Below are positions 35,608 to 51,826 of a stretch of DNA of 64,000 bases, piece by piece. The position numbers were made by a program, and so were the translations under genes. The notes under the pieces are model-generated. The model saw only the letters and a list, made by a program, of their open reading frames with translations. It was not told the origin of the DNA and did not search any database. The number at the start of each line of letters is the position of its first letter. The stretch's first letter is position 1. Origin of the DNA: Paraburkholderia tuberum STM678 (GTDB lineage Bacteria > Pseudomonadota > Gammaproteobacteria > Burkholderiales > Burkholderiaceae); NCBI RefSeq assembly GCF_902833905.1, contig NZ_CADFGP010000027.1, forward strand, positions 1 to 64,000. The letters are read 5' to 3'.

Positions 35608-37808
35608 GGCGTGTCAGGCTCCGCGGAAGTGTTGGATGAACGCGCGGCGGCGCGGCGCGCGCCGTCGACGGCCAGCAGGCGGTCGGTGAACACGGGGTCG
35701 TCGAACATCGCGTCGACGGGCAGCGTCATGCGGCGGCGCCAGTTCGGATGTTCGTCGATCGAGCCCGGCAGGTTCGGCTGCTCGTCGAGCGCGAGCAGGT
35801 CTTCGAGCGGAAACGTGACGAGCGGCCCCGGTGTCGCGGCGACGAATGCGAGCGCTTCGTCGACCGGCGCGTTGTCGGCGTCCGGCGGCGCGACCTCGGG
35901 CGCGGCCACGCCCGCTTGCTGGAACGCGCGCCACAAGTCGGCGCGCTGCTGCGCGCGCTCTTCGAGCGCCGCTTCCTCGGGATCGCGCCCGTCGGCGCGC
36001 GCCATCGTCTGGCCGATGCGGTTGCGCCACATGATGTCGCTGCCGCGCCACCAGCCGGCGACGGTCGGCAGATCGTGCGTGGTCGTCGTGCCGACCGCGT
36101 AGCGGTCCCAATCGGCCGGCGCCTTGAAGCCGTTGCCGTCGGGGGCGCCTTCGAACCACAGCACGCGAATCCCCTCGATGCCATGCTCGTCGAGCCGCTC
36201 CCGAAACCCGGACGGCACGGTGCCGAGGTCCTCGCCGATCACGATCGAGCGATGCCGCCACGATTCGAGCGCGATCAGCCGCAGCAGGTCTTCGAGCGGA
36301 TAGCGCAGATACGCGCCATTGCGCGCGCTTTCGCCTTCGGGCACGAGCCACAGACGCCGCAAGCCGAGGATGTGATCGATGCGGATGCCGCCGGCATGCG
36401 CGAACGCCGCGCGCAGCATGTCGATGAACGCGGCGAAGCCTTGTGTGCGCATCGCGCGCGGCGAAAAGGTCGTGAGTCCCCACGACTGGCCGGCCTGGTT
36501 GAAGAGATCGGGCGGCGCGCCGACCGACACGCCCTGCAGCATGTCGTCGGGATAGGACCATGCATGACTGCCGGCGCTGTCGCAACCAACCGCGAGATCG
36601 GCGATCAGGCCGACCGCCATGCCGGCTTCGCGCGCGGTGTGCTGAGCGTGCAACAGCCCGCGCGATGCCAGCCACTGCAGGAACAGATGAAAGTCGACCT
36701 CGTCGCGATGCGCGGCGGCGAACGCCTCGACTTCGGGGCTGCGTGGGTCGCGCAACGCATCGGGCCAGTTGCGCCAATGGCCGTCGCCGCCTTGCGCGAG
36801 CTGCGCGGCCTGCAGCGCTTCGAAGCGCGCATGATCTTCGAGCCCGCGCCCCGCGCGTTCGCAGAAGCCGTGAAATTCGAGCGCTCGCGGCGAGTGCTGC
36901 GGGCGCTCGTTGGCGCTGAACTGCTCGTACAGCGCGCGCAAAACCGTGAGCTTCAGCGGGGTCGCGTGCGGCCAATCGATCAGCGGCAGCTCTTCATATT
37001 TGGACCACGCGTTGCCGGCCTGCGCCGATGCGGACGCGGACGCATCCGCGCCGAACACCGCGGCCGGATCGATATGCGTGACGTTGAGCCATAAACGCGA
37101 CGACGGCGCGTACGGGCTGAAGCGCTCGGGCTGCGCGCTGAACATCGCGTGGGTCGGACTGACGGCGAGCGCGTGCGCGCCGCGCTGCGCGCCGTGCCGC
37201 GCAAGCTGCGCGAGCGCCGTGTAATCGCCGATGCCGCCGTCGCCGGTGCGGCGCAAGCCATACAGTTGCGCGGCGATGCCCCACAGTGGCGGCGCGGGCG
37301 GCGCGGCTTCGCGTTCGCCTTCTCCGCCGCCGCCGTGCAGCGTGCGCCACGCGTCGGCGACGGTGTAGCAGCGCGGCGGCGCGACCGCGAGCGTCATGCG
37401 CTGGTCGTTGATCACGAGCGTGTGATAGCCGGTTTCGTCGATCGGCGCGAGCAGCGCTTCCTCGCCTTTCGGCGCGGTGAAGCGGCCGTCGATGATCGAG
37501 CCGCTCTCCAGCTCGATCCGGTAATGGCTGCCCGACCTGACCGCGGCCGCGGGCAGCGCGATGCCACGCCCGATCACCGCGGTCATCAGCGGCGGCAGCC
37601 GGCGGCCCGATAGTTCGGCCTCCAGAGCAGCGGCGCTGTGGCGGATATCCGTGACGTTGCCGCACGGCAGACCCATGCGTTCGAGCAGCGTGCCAAGAGT
37701 CTTCTCCGGCACGTGCTGCGTATGATGGTGCGCGTCCTGCCACTCCACCTCGAAGCCTGCGCGGGTGGCGAGCGCGGCGAGCCTGTCGTTGGGGCGTCGG
37801 GTCGTCAC
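35604..37808 (-). CDS. malQ: 4-alpha-glucanotransferase (amylomaltase), 734 aa
   Basis: Transfers glucan segments between maltodextrins. GGIGDYTALAQLARHGAQRGA, SPYAPSSRLWLNVTHIDPAAV, GGIRIDHILGLRRLWLVPEG (nucleophile Asp), IVIGEDLGTVPSGFRERL (acid/base Glu) and GTTTTHDLPTVAGWW are GH77 signatures. An N-terminal extension of about 140 residues, with a beta-rich part, precedes the barrel, as in other proteobacterial MalQ. The start is GTG 37808, overlapping the treZ stop codon (GTGA); upstream in-frame codons lie inside treZ. The stop overlaps treY. Confidence 0.95.
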   Translation of the reverse strand: MTTRRPNDRLAALATRAGFEVEWQDAHHHTQHVPEKTLGTLLERMGLPCGNVTDIRHSAAALEAELSGRRLPPLMTAVIGRGIALPAAAVRSGSHYRIELESGSIIDGRFTAPKGEEALLAPIDETGYHTLVINDQRMTLAVAPPRCYTVADAWRTLHGGGGEGEREAAPPAPPLWGIAAQLYGLRRTGDGGIGDYTALAQLARHGAQRGAHALAVSPTHAMFSAQPERFSPYAPSSRLWLNVTHIDPAAVFGADASASASAQAGNAWSKYEELPLIDWPHATPLKLTVLRALYEQFSANERPQHSPRALEFHGFCERAGRGLEDHARFEALQAAQLAQGGDGHWRNWPDALRDPRSPEVEAFAAAHRDEVDFHLFLQWLASRGLLHAQHTAREAGMAVGLIADLAVGCDSAGSHAWSYPDDMLQGVSVGAPPDLFNQAGQSWGLTTFSPRAMRTQGFAAFIDMLRAAFAHAGGIRIDHILGLRRLWLVPEGESARNGAYLRYPLEDLLRLIALESWRHRSIVIGEDLGTVPSGFRERLDEHGIEGIRVLWFEGAPDGNGFKAPADWDRYAVGTTTTHDLPTVAGWWRGSDIMWRNRIGQTMARADGRDPEEAALEERAQQRADLWRAFQQAGVAAPEVAPPDADNAPVDEALAFVAATPGPLVTFPLEDLLALDEQPNLPGSIDEHPNWRRRMTLPVDAMFDDPVFTDRLLAVDGARRAAARSSNTSAEPDTP

Positions 37809-39709
37809 GCGCGCTGCTCCTCGTGCGATGCGATGCGCGCATCGTGGCGGCTCGCGAATTCGTTGATGTCGCCGGTCAGCCAAGCGATGCACGCATGCGC
37901 GGGCAACACCCGCGCGTCGGCCTGTTCGCGCGCGCGCGGCGGTGTTTCGAAAATGATCTTGCCGTCGGGGATGGCGTCGAACGCGACGTTCTGCTGCGAC
38001 AGATTCAGCGCGATCGACAGCGTCTCACCATCGCCGAGATTCCAGCGCGCGATCAGCGCGTTCGCGTCGCCGCCACCGGCATCGCGCAGCACGGTCGCGC
38101 CGCACGCCTTCGTATGTTTCAGGCGCGGCGTGATCAGCTTCGCGCGCACCGCGAGCGCGGACTTGTAGTAATGCATCCAGTCGAGCCGATCCGGCGTCGG
38201 CTTTACATCGGGCGCGGGTGGCGACGAGGCGGCGAAGGTCTGGGCATCGTTCGGATCGGGAATCTGCGCGCGGCGTTTCTCATCGCTGAACGCGGCAAAG
38301 CGCGCGAATTCACGGCGTCGCCCTTCGCGCACGGCGTCGGCGAGATCGCCGGTGTAATCGGTGAAAAACAGGAACGGTTGCGTCGAACCGTGCTCCTCGT
38401 CCATGAACAGCAGCGGAATTTGCGGCGACAGCAACAGCAACGCGGTCGCGGCGCGCAGCGCGTCATCCGAGGTCAGCTTGCGCAGACGTTCGCCGAACGC
38501 ACGGTTGCCGATCTGATCGTGGTTCTGCAAAAACATCACGAACGACGTCGGCGGCAGATGCGCGCTCGCTTCGCCACGCGGCGCACCATCGTGCAGCGGC
38601 GACGGCTCGCCCTGATACGCGAAGCCTTCGGCCAGCACTCGCGCGAGCCGGCGAATCGGCTCGTTGGCATACGCGTGGTAATAGCCTTCGGTTTCGCCGG
38701 TCAGCAGCACGTGCAGCGTGTTGTGCGCGTCGTCGTTCCATTGCGCGTCGAAATGCGCGTCGAGCAGGCTCGCGCTGTTGTGCTCGTTTTCGACCACCAG
38801 ATGCACGTGACGGCCCTGCTGCACGCGCGCGCGGATATGGTCCGACAGCTCGCGCAGCCACCCGGGATTGTCGATCGCATGCACCGCATCGAAGCGCAGT
38901 CCGTCGAAGCGGTACTCGTTGATCCAGTAGACGGCGTTGTCGGTGAAGAAGTCGCTGACTTCGCTGCGCTCGAAGTCGATCGCGGGGCCCCACGGCGTGT
39001 TCACGCCTGCGCGGAAAAACGGCTCCGCGTACGTATGCAGATAGTTGCCGTCCGGTCCGAAGTGGTTGTAGACGACGTCGAGAAACACCATCAGGCCCAC
39101 ACCATGCGCGGCGTCGATCAGCGCCTTCAGTTCTTCGGGGCGGCCGTATGCGGAGTCGGGCGCGTACGGCAACACGCCGTCGTAACCCCAGTTGCGACGA
39201 CCGGGAAAGTCGTTCAACGGCATCAGTTCGATGGCGGTGACGCCGAGCGCGGCGAGCTCGGGCAGGCGCTTTTGCACGCCCGCATACCCGCCCATCGCAC
39301 CGACGTGCAATTCGTACAGCACCGTTTCTTCCCAGGGCCGGCCGTGCCATTCGGTGTGTTCCCAATGGTAGGCGCGCGGATCGATGACCTCGCTCGGGCC
39401 GTGCACGTCCCGCGGCTGGAACCGCGAGGCCGGATCGGGCACCGCCTGCCCGTCGTCGAGCTGGAACCGATACAGCGTGCCCGCGCCGCTCTCGACGGTG
39501 GTCTCGAACCAGCCGTTGCCGGTCGGAGCCATGTCGTGCGCGCCTTGCGCGGGGCCGTTTTCGACGACCACCTGCACGCTGTTGCACGACGGTGCCCAAA
39601 AACGGAACCGCGTGCGCGGTCGCGGGCCGCTCGCGCCGATCAACTGCGCGCTGAACGGCAGGCAGTGCGCGTGATGATGCGTGTGAGGATCAATCGGACT
39701 TTCAGACAT
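37805..39709 (-). CDS. treZ: Malto-oligosyltrehalose trehalohydrolase, 634 aa
   Basis: Releases trehalose from the chains made by TreY. An N-terminal CBM48-like domain (RFRFWAPSCNSVQVVVENG) is followed by a GH13 barrel with VLYELHVGAMGGYAGV, AIELMPLNDFPGRRNWGYDG, FLDVVYNHFGPDGNYL, FDGLRFDAVHAI (nucleophile), LVVENEHNSASLL (acid/base) and FLQNHDQIGNRA. I chose ATG 39709 (MSESPIDPHTHHH), with GGTGAAG upstream, over a longer frame. It lies 139 bp after glgX and overlaps malQ by four bases. Confidence 0.94.
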   Translation of the reverse strand: MSESPIDPHTHHHAHCLPFSAQLIGASGPRPRTRFRFWAPSCNSVQVVVENGPAQGAHDMAPTGNGWFETTVESGAGTLYRFQLDDGQAVPDPASRFQPRDVHGPSEVIDPRAYHWEHTEWHGRPWEETVLYELHVGAMGGYAGVQKRLPELAALGVTAIELMPLNDFPGRRNWGYDGVLPYAPDSAYGRPEELKALIDAAHGVGLMVFLDVVYNHFGPDGNYLHTYAEPFFRAGVNTPWGPAIDFERSEVSDFFTDNAVYWINEYRFDGLRFDAVHAIDNPGWLRELSDHIRARVQQGRHVHLVVENEHNSASLLDAHFDAQWNDDAHNTLHVLLTGETEGYYHAYANEPIRRLARVLAEGFAYQGEPSPLHDGAPRGEASAHLPPTSFVMFLQNHDQIGNRAFGERLRKLTSDDALRAATALLLLSPQIPLLFMDEEHGSTQPFLFFTDYTGDLADAVREGRRREFARFAAFSDEKRRAQIPDPNDAQTFAASSPPAPDVKPTPDRLDWMHYYKSALAVRAKLITPRLKHTKACGATVLRDAGGGDANALIARWNLGDGETLSIALNLSQQNVAFDAIPDGKIIFETPPRAREQADARVLPAHACIAWLTGDINEFASRHDARIASHEEQRA

Positions 39710-39848
39710 GTCTTCACCATTCGAATCTGCTAACGAGCCTGGACGGCAATGCGACGCAACGCAAGCAGGCATTGCGTCGCAACATTCTTGCCACCCCGGC
39801 TGCGGCGCGATTTGTCCACGCTCGAACGAGGTCGCCGCAGTGCATCGT

Positions 39849-42062
39849 TCATTGCGAACCAACATCGTTTGCGGTCTGCGCGCCCGGATCGGGCGGCAGC
39901 GCGGTCAACAGCCGCGGCCCGTGCTGCGCGCCAGCCACCCAGCCGGCTTGCCAATCCGCTTCACCGGTCGGTTGCGCGGCGAGTATCACGAGGCCGTGCG
40001 CGGCGACCTCGAGTTCGGCCGTCGCGAGCCGCTGCGGCGCGCGTTCCGGATCGGCCGTGTCTAACAGCACATGCCATTCCAGGTGCGGCGCGGGAGGCGC
40101 GAACTGCAGCGGTTCCTCGTGAGCGTTGAGCATCATTAACAATACTTCGGTTTCGCCATTCAGGCCCGGACCCGCGCGACGCAACGTGAACGCGCGTCCC
40201 TCCGGGTCCTGCCACGCTTCGATCGTCAGCGGATCGCCGTGTTCGTCGAACCAGCCGACGTCGAACAGGCCGGGCAGCACTTCGCGGTCGCCGAACAGAA
40301 AGCGCGTTTCACGTAGCAGCGGATGACGCTTGCGCAACCCGATCACGCGCGCGACGAACTCGGTCATGCGCTGACCTTCCGGCGAATCCGCGAGGTCCCA
40401 GTCGATCCAGGATAGGTCGTTATCCTGACAGTACGCATTGTTGTTGCCGCGCTGCGTGCGCAGCGCTTCGTCGCCGGCCAGCAGCATCGGCGTGCCGAGC
40501 GCGATCATCAGTGTCGCGATCAGCGAGCGCGACACCCGACGGCGGGTCGCGAGGATCGCGGGGTCGTCGGTCGCGCCTTCGAGACCCCAATTGCGGCTGC
40601 AATTCTCGTTGTGGCCGTCGTTGTTGTCTTCCAGGTTGGCTTCGTTGTGCTTCTGCTCGTACGCGGTGACATCGGCCAAGGTGAAGCCGTCATGCGACGT
40701 GACGAAGTTGATCGACGCCCACGGCTTGCGATGCCGCCGGTTGAACAGATCGGCCGACCCGGTCAGGCGCGCGGCGAGGTCGGGCCGCAGGCCGGCATCG
40801 CCACGCCAGAAACGTCGCACCGTGTCACGGAAACGGTCGTTCCATTCGCTGAATCCCGGCGGATGATTGCCGAGCTGATAGCCGCCAGGGCCGAGATCCC
40901 ATGGCTCGGAAATCAGCTTGCGTTGCGATAGCACCGGGTCCTGGCGCAACGCGTCGAACAGGCCCGAGCCAGGATCGAAGCCGTGGCTTTCGCGCCCGAG
41001 CGTCACGCCGAGATCGAAACGGAAGCCGTCGATATTGAACGCGGTCGACCAGTAGCGCAGTGAATCCATCACCATCTGCAGCACGCGCGGATGCGGCAGA
41101 TTGACCGTGTTGCCGCAGCCCGTGTCGTTGATATGGTGACGCTCGTCGCCGGGAATCAGCCGGTAATAGCTGGCATTGTCGAGGCCGCGCCATGAAATGG
41201 TCGGGCCCATCTCATTGCTTTCGCAAGTGTGGTTGTAGACCACGTCGAGAATCACCTCGATGCCGGCCGCGTGCAGCTGGCGCACGGCGATGCGCATTTC
41301 GTCGAGCCGGTGCGTGCTCAGATAGGTCGGCTCCGGCGCGAAGAACGCCGCCGTGTTGTAGCCCCAGTAATTGCGCAGGCCGCGCTCCACGAGGAAGCGG
41401 TCGTTCAGAAACGCGTGCACGGGCAGCAGCTCGACCGCGGTCACGCCGAGCTTCAGCAAATGCTCGATGAACTCCGGCGACGCGAGCGCCGCGAACGTGC
41501 CGCGTTCATGCTGGCGCAGATCGGAGCGCAGCATCGACGCGCCGCGCAAGTGCGTTTCGTAGATCACGGTCCCGCCCCACGGCACGTCGGGCCGCCTGTC
41601 GTGCGACGAGTCGAACGCCTCGTCGATCACGACGCACTTGGGCATCGCGGGCGCGGAATCGCGCCGGTCGATCGAAAGGTCCGCGCGATTCGAATGCACG
41701 CGATAGCCGAACAGCGCGTCGGACCAGCGAAACTGCCCGACGAGCTTGCGCGCATACGGGTCGAGCAGCAGCTTGTGCGGATTGAAACGATGCCCGAAAT
41801 GCGGCTGATACGGCCCATGCGCGCGAAAGCCGTACGCGGTGCCCGGATGCGCGTTCGGCAGATAGCCGTGCCAGATCTCGTCGGTGCATTCGGGCATGGT
41901 GAAGCGGCGAATCTCCTTGCGGCCGGTTGAATCGAACAGGCATAGCTCGATTTTCTGCGCATTGGCCGAGAACACCGCGAAGTTGACACCCAGCCCATCC
42001 CAGTTCGCGCCGAGCGGATACGGCGAGCCGGGCAGCAACCGCTCGGGCAACGCATGCGACAT
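39849..42062 (-). CDS. glgX: Glycogen debranching enzyme, 737 aa
   Basis: Isoamylase-type enzyme that cleaves alpha-1,6 branches. GSPYPLGANWDGLGVNFAVFSANA is the CBM48 N-terminus. VIYETHLRGASMLR, ILDVVYNHTCESNEMGPTIS, NIDGFRFDLGVTLG (nucleophile), LISEPWDLGPGGYQLG (acid/base) and NFVTSHDGFTLADV follow, with AGDEALRTQRGNNNAYCQDN near the C-terminus. AGGAAAGGG precedes the ATG. The position between glgB and treZ suits supply of linear chains to TreY. Confidence 0.96.
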   Translation of the reverse strand: MSHALPERLLPGSPYPLGANWDGLGVNFAVFSANAQKIELCLFDSTGRKEIRRFTMPECTDEIWHGYLPNAHPGTAYGFRAHGPYQPHFGHRFNPHKLLLDPYARKLVGQFRWSDALFGYRVHSNRADLSIDRRDSAPAMPKCVVIDEAFDSSHDRRPDVPWGGTVIYETHLRGASMLRSDLRQHERGTFAALASPEFIEHLLKLGVTAVELLPVHAFLNDRFLVERGLRNYWGYNTAAFFAPEPTYLSTHRLDEMRIAVRQLHAAGIEVILDVVYNHTCESNEMGPTISWRGLDNASYYRLIPGDERHHINDTGCGNTVNLPHPRVLQMVMDSLRYWSTAFNIDGFRFDLGVTLGRESHGFDPGSGLFDALRQDPVLSQRKLISEPWDLGPGGYQLGNHPPGFSEWNDRFRDTVRRFWRGDAGLRPDLAARLTGSADLFNRRHRKPWASINFVTSHDGFTLADVTAYEQKHNEANLEDNNDGHNENCSRNWGLEGATDDPAILATRRRVSRSLIATLMIALGTPMLLAGDEALRTQRGNNNAYCQDNDLSWIDWDLADSPEGQRMTEFVARVIGLRKRHPLLRETRFLFGDREVLPGLFDVGWFDEHGDPLTIEAWQDPEGRAFTLRRAGPGLNGETEVLLMMLNAHEEPLQFAPPAPHLEWHVLLDTADPERAPQRLATAELEVAAHGLVILAAQPTGEADWQAGWVAGAQHGPRLLTALPPDPGAQTANDVGSQ

Positions 42063-42125
42063 GATTTCCCTTTCCTGTTCTGATTGTCGAGCTGGAGCTC
42101 GGGTCTGACTGGGTCTTCATGCAAC

Positions 42126-42159
42126 GGGCGCGCGGCGGCTGCCTGTGCGCCGCGCGCCC
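42126..42159 (-). other. 11-bp GC hairpin between glgB and glgX
   Basis: GGGCGCGCGGC (42126-42136) and GCCGCGCGCCC (42149-42159) form a perfect stem in the 115-bp gap between two operon genes. No T run follows on the minus strand. It could lower read-through or protect the upstream mRNA from 3' exonucleases. Confidence 0.6.
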
Positions 42160-42177
42160 GGGTTACGGCACGTTTTC

Positions 42178-47844
<5,667 letters not shown>

Positions 47845-47848
<4 letters not shown>

Positions 47849-50800
47849 GTTCCACCTTCCATCCAGGTTGGGTTGACAGCGTCTGCGTGAGGAGCGCTGT
47901 CGGGATCGTGGTCGCTGTCCTCGGGGCGATCGGCGGGCAGGCCGCCTAGCGGCGCGATTCGCCAGATCGAGAAGGGTTGGCCCGAGCCGAGCCGCACGTG
48001 TTGCCAGCGTCCGTGCCATTCGAAGCGTGCGCCGGTCATCTGGTCGATCACTTCGAGCGTGGCGTGATCGTGTAGATGCCAGCGCTGGAACGTGTCCCAC
48101 GACAACTCGATGTCCGCGCCCTGTTCGTTGAACGGATCGAGATTGATCGCGACGACGATCACGTTGTCGCGCGATTCGGTCGCTTTCTCGAAGCACAGGA
48201 TGTGGTCGTTGTGCGCGGCGAGGAACGTGAGACCGAGATGCGTTTGCAGCGCCGGATTCGCGCGACGGATGCGGTTCAGTGCGGTGATCTCGCCGACGAT
48301 ATTGCCGGGCCGGTGCCAGTCCCACGCCCGCAACTGATACTTTTCGGAGTCCAGATACTCTTCGCTGTTCGGCAGCGCGGTGGCCTCGCACAGTTCGAAG
48401 CCGCTATACGCGCCCCACAGGCCGGCCAGGGTCGCGGCCAGCGCCGCGCGGATCAGAAAGCCCGTGCGTCCCTGCGATTGCAGATGGCGCGGGTTGATGT
48501 CCGGCGTATTGACGAAGAAGTTCGGCCGATAGAAATCGCGCGCGCCGGTCTGCGTGAGTTCGCCCATGTACTCGGTGAAATCGCGCTTCGACTCGCGCCA
48601 CGTGAAGTACGTGTACGACTGCGAGAAGCCGATTTTGCCGAGCCGGTTCATCATGCGCGGCCGCGTGAAGGCTTCGGCGAGAAAGATCGTGTCGGGGTGG
48701 CGCGCACGCACGTCGGCGATCATCCATTCCCAGAACGGCAGCGGCTTGGTGTGCGGATTGTCGACGCGGAAGATGCGCACGCCCGCGTCGACCCAGAACA
48801 GGATCACGTCGCGCAATGCGAGCCACAGGCCGGGCTTGGCGTCGTGCGCGTAGAAGTCCGGGTTGACGATGTCCTGATACTTCTTCGGCGGATTCTCGGC
48901 GTAGCGCAGCGTGCCGTCAGGGCGCCACGCGAACCACGTCGGATGCTCCTTCAGCCACGGGTGATCGGGCGAGCACTGGATCGCGAAGTCGAGCGCGATC
49001 TCGAGGCCATGCGCATGCGCGGCGGCGAGCATCGCCTTGAAATCGTCGAGCGTGCCGAGTTGCGGATGCACGGCGGTGTGACCGCCCTCGGCGGCGCCGA
49101 TCGCATAGGGACTGCCCACATCGCCCGGCTGCGTGGTCAGCGTGTTGTTGCGGCCTTTGCGGTTCGCGAGGCCGATCGGGTGGATCGGCGGGAAGTACAG
49201 CACGTCGAAGCCCATGTCGCGGATGCGCGGCAGCTTCGCGCTCACGTCCGCGAACGTGCCGTGGCGCGACTCGTCGTCGCTCATCGAGCGCGGGAAGATC
49301 TCGTACCAGCTCGCGAAATAGGCGGCCGTGCGTTCCGCGTCGATCTTGTAGATCACGGGGTCGCGGCTCAGAAACGGGCGATGGCGCGCGGCGGTCATTG
49401 CCTTCGCTGTGGCGGGCGCGAGAATCACTGCGAGCTTCTGTTCGGCGTCGGCCTTCTGGAAGTCGCGCACGATGTGTTCGAGCGGCTCCTTGTCGGCGCC
49501 TTCGGTCGTCTCGACTTCGGCGAGCACGAGCGCGAACAGATGCGCGGCTTCGTCGAGTTCTATCTCGACGGTCTGGTTCGCCTTCAGCTTCTTCTGGATG
49601 TGCTCGACGAGCGACGCGAACTCGTCGCGCCACGCGATCACGGTGAACTCGTAGCGGCCGATCCGCTCGAGCGGAATGCGCGCGCTCCACAAGTCGAGCC
49701 CGGCCGGCGGCGCGGGCGACATCAGTTCTTCGTGCCACGCGGTTTCGTCGGCCGCGCGCCACAGCACGGCAGCCGCGATCTTGTCGTGACCTTCGGCGAA
49801 GATCGCCGCGCGAATTTCCGCCCGCTCGCCGACGCTGCGCTTGGCCGCGAAGCGACCGTTCTCCACCGACGGCGACACGCTCTCGATCGCGACGCGCGGC
49901 GCTTCGATCGCGTCGAGCACTGTCTTGCGGCCGCTGCGCTTGCTGTTCGCCTTGTCGATCGGCGGCGCGAGGCAGATCGGCTGTTCCGCGAACGCGCGCA
50001 GCAGCCGCACCGCACCGGGCGCGAGCGCGAACGGCGCGAGTGCCGCGGGTTCGGTTCGGCCGCGCGCGTCGAGCGGCGCGAAGCGCGTAAAGCTGCCCGG
50101 CACGCCCGCGAGGAAGCGCGCGGGATCGACACGCACTGGCGCGCCGAGTTCGGGATTCACGACGATCAGGACTGCTTCGCTGGCGTCGCGCAGATCGGCT
50201 GCGTCGCCGCGCAGCAGAACCGCGGCCGATGCGCCGGGGCCGCTCAATGGGCGCAATTCACCGTTCGCGTGCAGTGTCGGCGTGTTGCGCGCGAAGTCGT
50301 TGGCCTGGGTGACGGCGGCGCTCAGATCGAAGCGGCGCGACTGCGCGGCGCGGGCGAACTGCGCGGCGTCGCCGCGCGTTTGCGACATCGGTTCGGCGAT
50401 GCCGTATTCGAAGCCCATCGGCATCATCCAGCCGCTGCCCAATGCAACCGACGTGAACAGCGCGCGTCGATACGCCCGCTCGACGATCGCCGCATCATGC
50501 ACGTCGATCAGCTCGGCGGCGAGGCGGGTACCGTACGGCGCTTCGGGAAAGGCGATCGGCGCACCAACGCGCGCGAGCGCCGCATGCTCCTCGGCCATCC
50601 AGCTCGAACGGAAATCCCACCAGCGCACCGACGAAAACGCGCTGTCGAAGCCGGCTGCTTCGAGACCGGGCAGATCGCCGCGCGACAGGCCCGGCGTTGC
50701 CGCGAGAAAGCGCACGCGCGGATGCTTCGCGCGCACTTCATCGCCGAGGTGCCGCCATACGGCAGCCGGCACGCGATGCGGCGAATCGAAACGGAAGCCG

Positions 50801-51297
50801 CCGACACCGGCCTCGGCGAGCGCGAGCAGTTGCTGGGTCCACCAGACGCTCAGCGAGGCACTCGTCGCGGGGTCGTCGAAATTCGCGTAGGCAACGTTGT
50901 CTTCGCGATGCACGTGGCGCGGATCGAGCCGTGCGAGCTCGGACTCACGCGCGTGAAACCAGTCCGAATGCTCGCTGTACAGCACGCCGTCCGCGGCCAT
51001 GCGGTCGATCACGAGATCGACCAGCAGCGTCAGGTTGTTGCGGCGCGCGGCATCGGCGAGCATGCGCACGGCGTCGTGCACCGAATGCTGCGCCTCGAAC
51101 ACCGGATGCAGCCGAGCGTGATTGCCGACCACCTGGCCATGGCCGGCCTGGCCGGGCTCGAACAGCCCGCCGATCAACGCATGATCGAAGCCGAGCCCGG
51201 CCGCATGAGCGAACTGCGCGGGCCAGGCATCGAGGGGCCCGACGAGAAGAGAATGAAAAAAGTAAATCCGCGGCGCGTACCCGTTTGGAGATTCCAT
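47845..51297 (-). CDS. glgE: Alpha-1,4-glucan:maltose-1-phosphate maltosyltransferase with extra N-terminal GH13-like domain, 1150 aa
   Basis: Residues from about 464 to 1150 are a full GlgE: the N/S domain (RVAIESVSPSVENGRFAAKR), VLYFPPIHPIGLANRKGRNN, LEIALDFAIQCSPDHPWLKE, VRIFRVDNPHTKPLPFWEWM (nucleophile near 844), TIFLAEAFTRPRMMNRLGK (acid/base near 870) and FFVNTPDINP. The first about 440 residues form another amylase-like domain: FFHSLLVGPLDAWPAQFAHA, VGGFRFDSPHRVPAAVW (near 167), LIDVHDAAIVERAYRRAL. Its region III reads FLAATPG with no Glu, so it is probably inactive. Ordinary GlgE is about 660-700 residues. It extends glucan with maltose from maltose-1-phosphate and heads the operon. 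The start has a weak GGAAACGA ribosome site. Confidence 0.95.
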
Positions 51298-51826
51298 CGG
51301 TCGTTTCCAGAATTGTCCTGCTGCGGTGTGGATGCACTTGGCATGCGATCACAGCGCTCATTGGGCTTCCCGAGCCGGATACCGCGCGATGCGTCAGCGG
51401 GGGCACGTACTGGTCAATGTAGTGCAAAGATCGTCGCGCCGCTGGCCAGTCGCGGGTGCTTTGACGCCAGACGCCGGTCTCGCGGGACTGGTCGTCACTC
51501 GTCGCGGAAAGGAGCAAACCGTGTGCCAACGCGGGCAGCCGGGCACCGCGCTAGCGCGGAAACGGGGAGGTTACGGTGAGATGGCGGGTGCCGAAGGTGC
51601 GCGCGCGCACGGAGCGCGCGCAAAAATGCGGGCATTGTTACGCACGCCGCGGCTGGCCGGCATGTAAAACGGGGTGGTGTGGGGCCGGTTTTACACGGGC
51701 GGCCCCGCGTTGCCCGGAATGCGGTTCAAGCGGACGCGTGAAGCCTGGGTGCCGCTCGCGTGGCAGCCATGTGGCACGCGCGTGGCATTCGCATGAAATT
51801 CATCCGAACGCCGCGCAGCGGCCGTG
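51298..51826. other. 529-bp intergenic region upstream of glgE
   Basis: Between the start of glgE (minus) and the end of the DUF1345 gene (minus). It should hold the promoter of the glg/tre operon, but no strong -35/-10 pair is visible. It contains an inverted repeat TGTAAAAC/GTTTTACA (51663-51695) and a GC-rich patch near 51600. No gene is supported. Confidence 0.5.
51663..51695. repeat. 8-bp inverted repeat in the glgE upstream region
   Basis: TGTAAAAC (51663-51670) and GTTTTACA (51688-51695), 17-base centre. Could be a regulator site or the end of the DUF1345-upstream unit; function unknown. Confidence 0.5.

Noticed and set aside
33091-36102. A 1,003-codon plus-strand frame across treY/malQ
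   Set aside because: Same reason: long antisense frames are expected at this GC content; no domain was recognised.
48076-51579. A 1,167-codon plus-strand frame across glgE
   Set aside because: Composition is that of an antisense shadow and the minus strand has all GlgE motifs.
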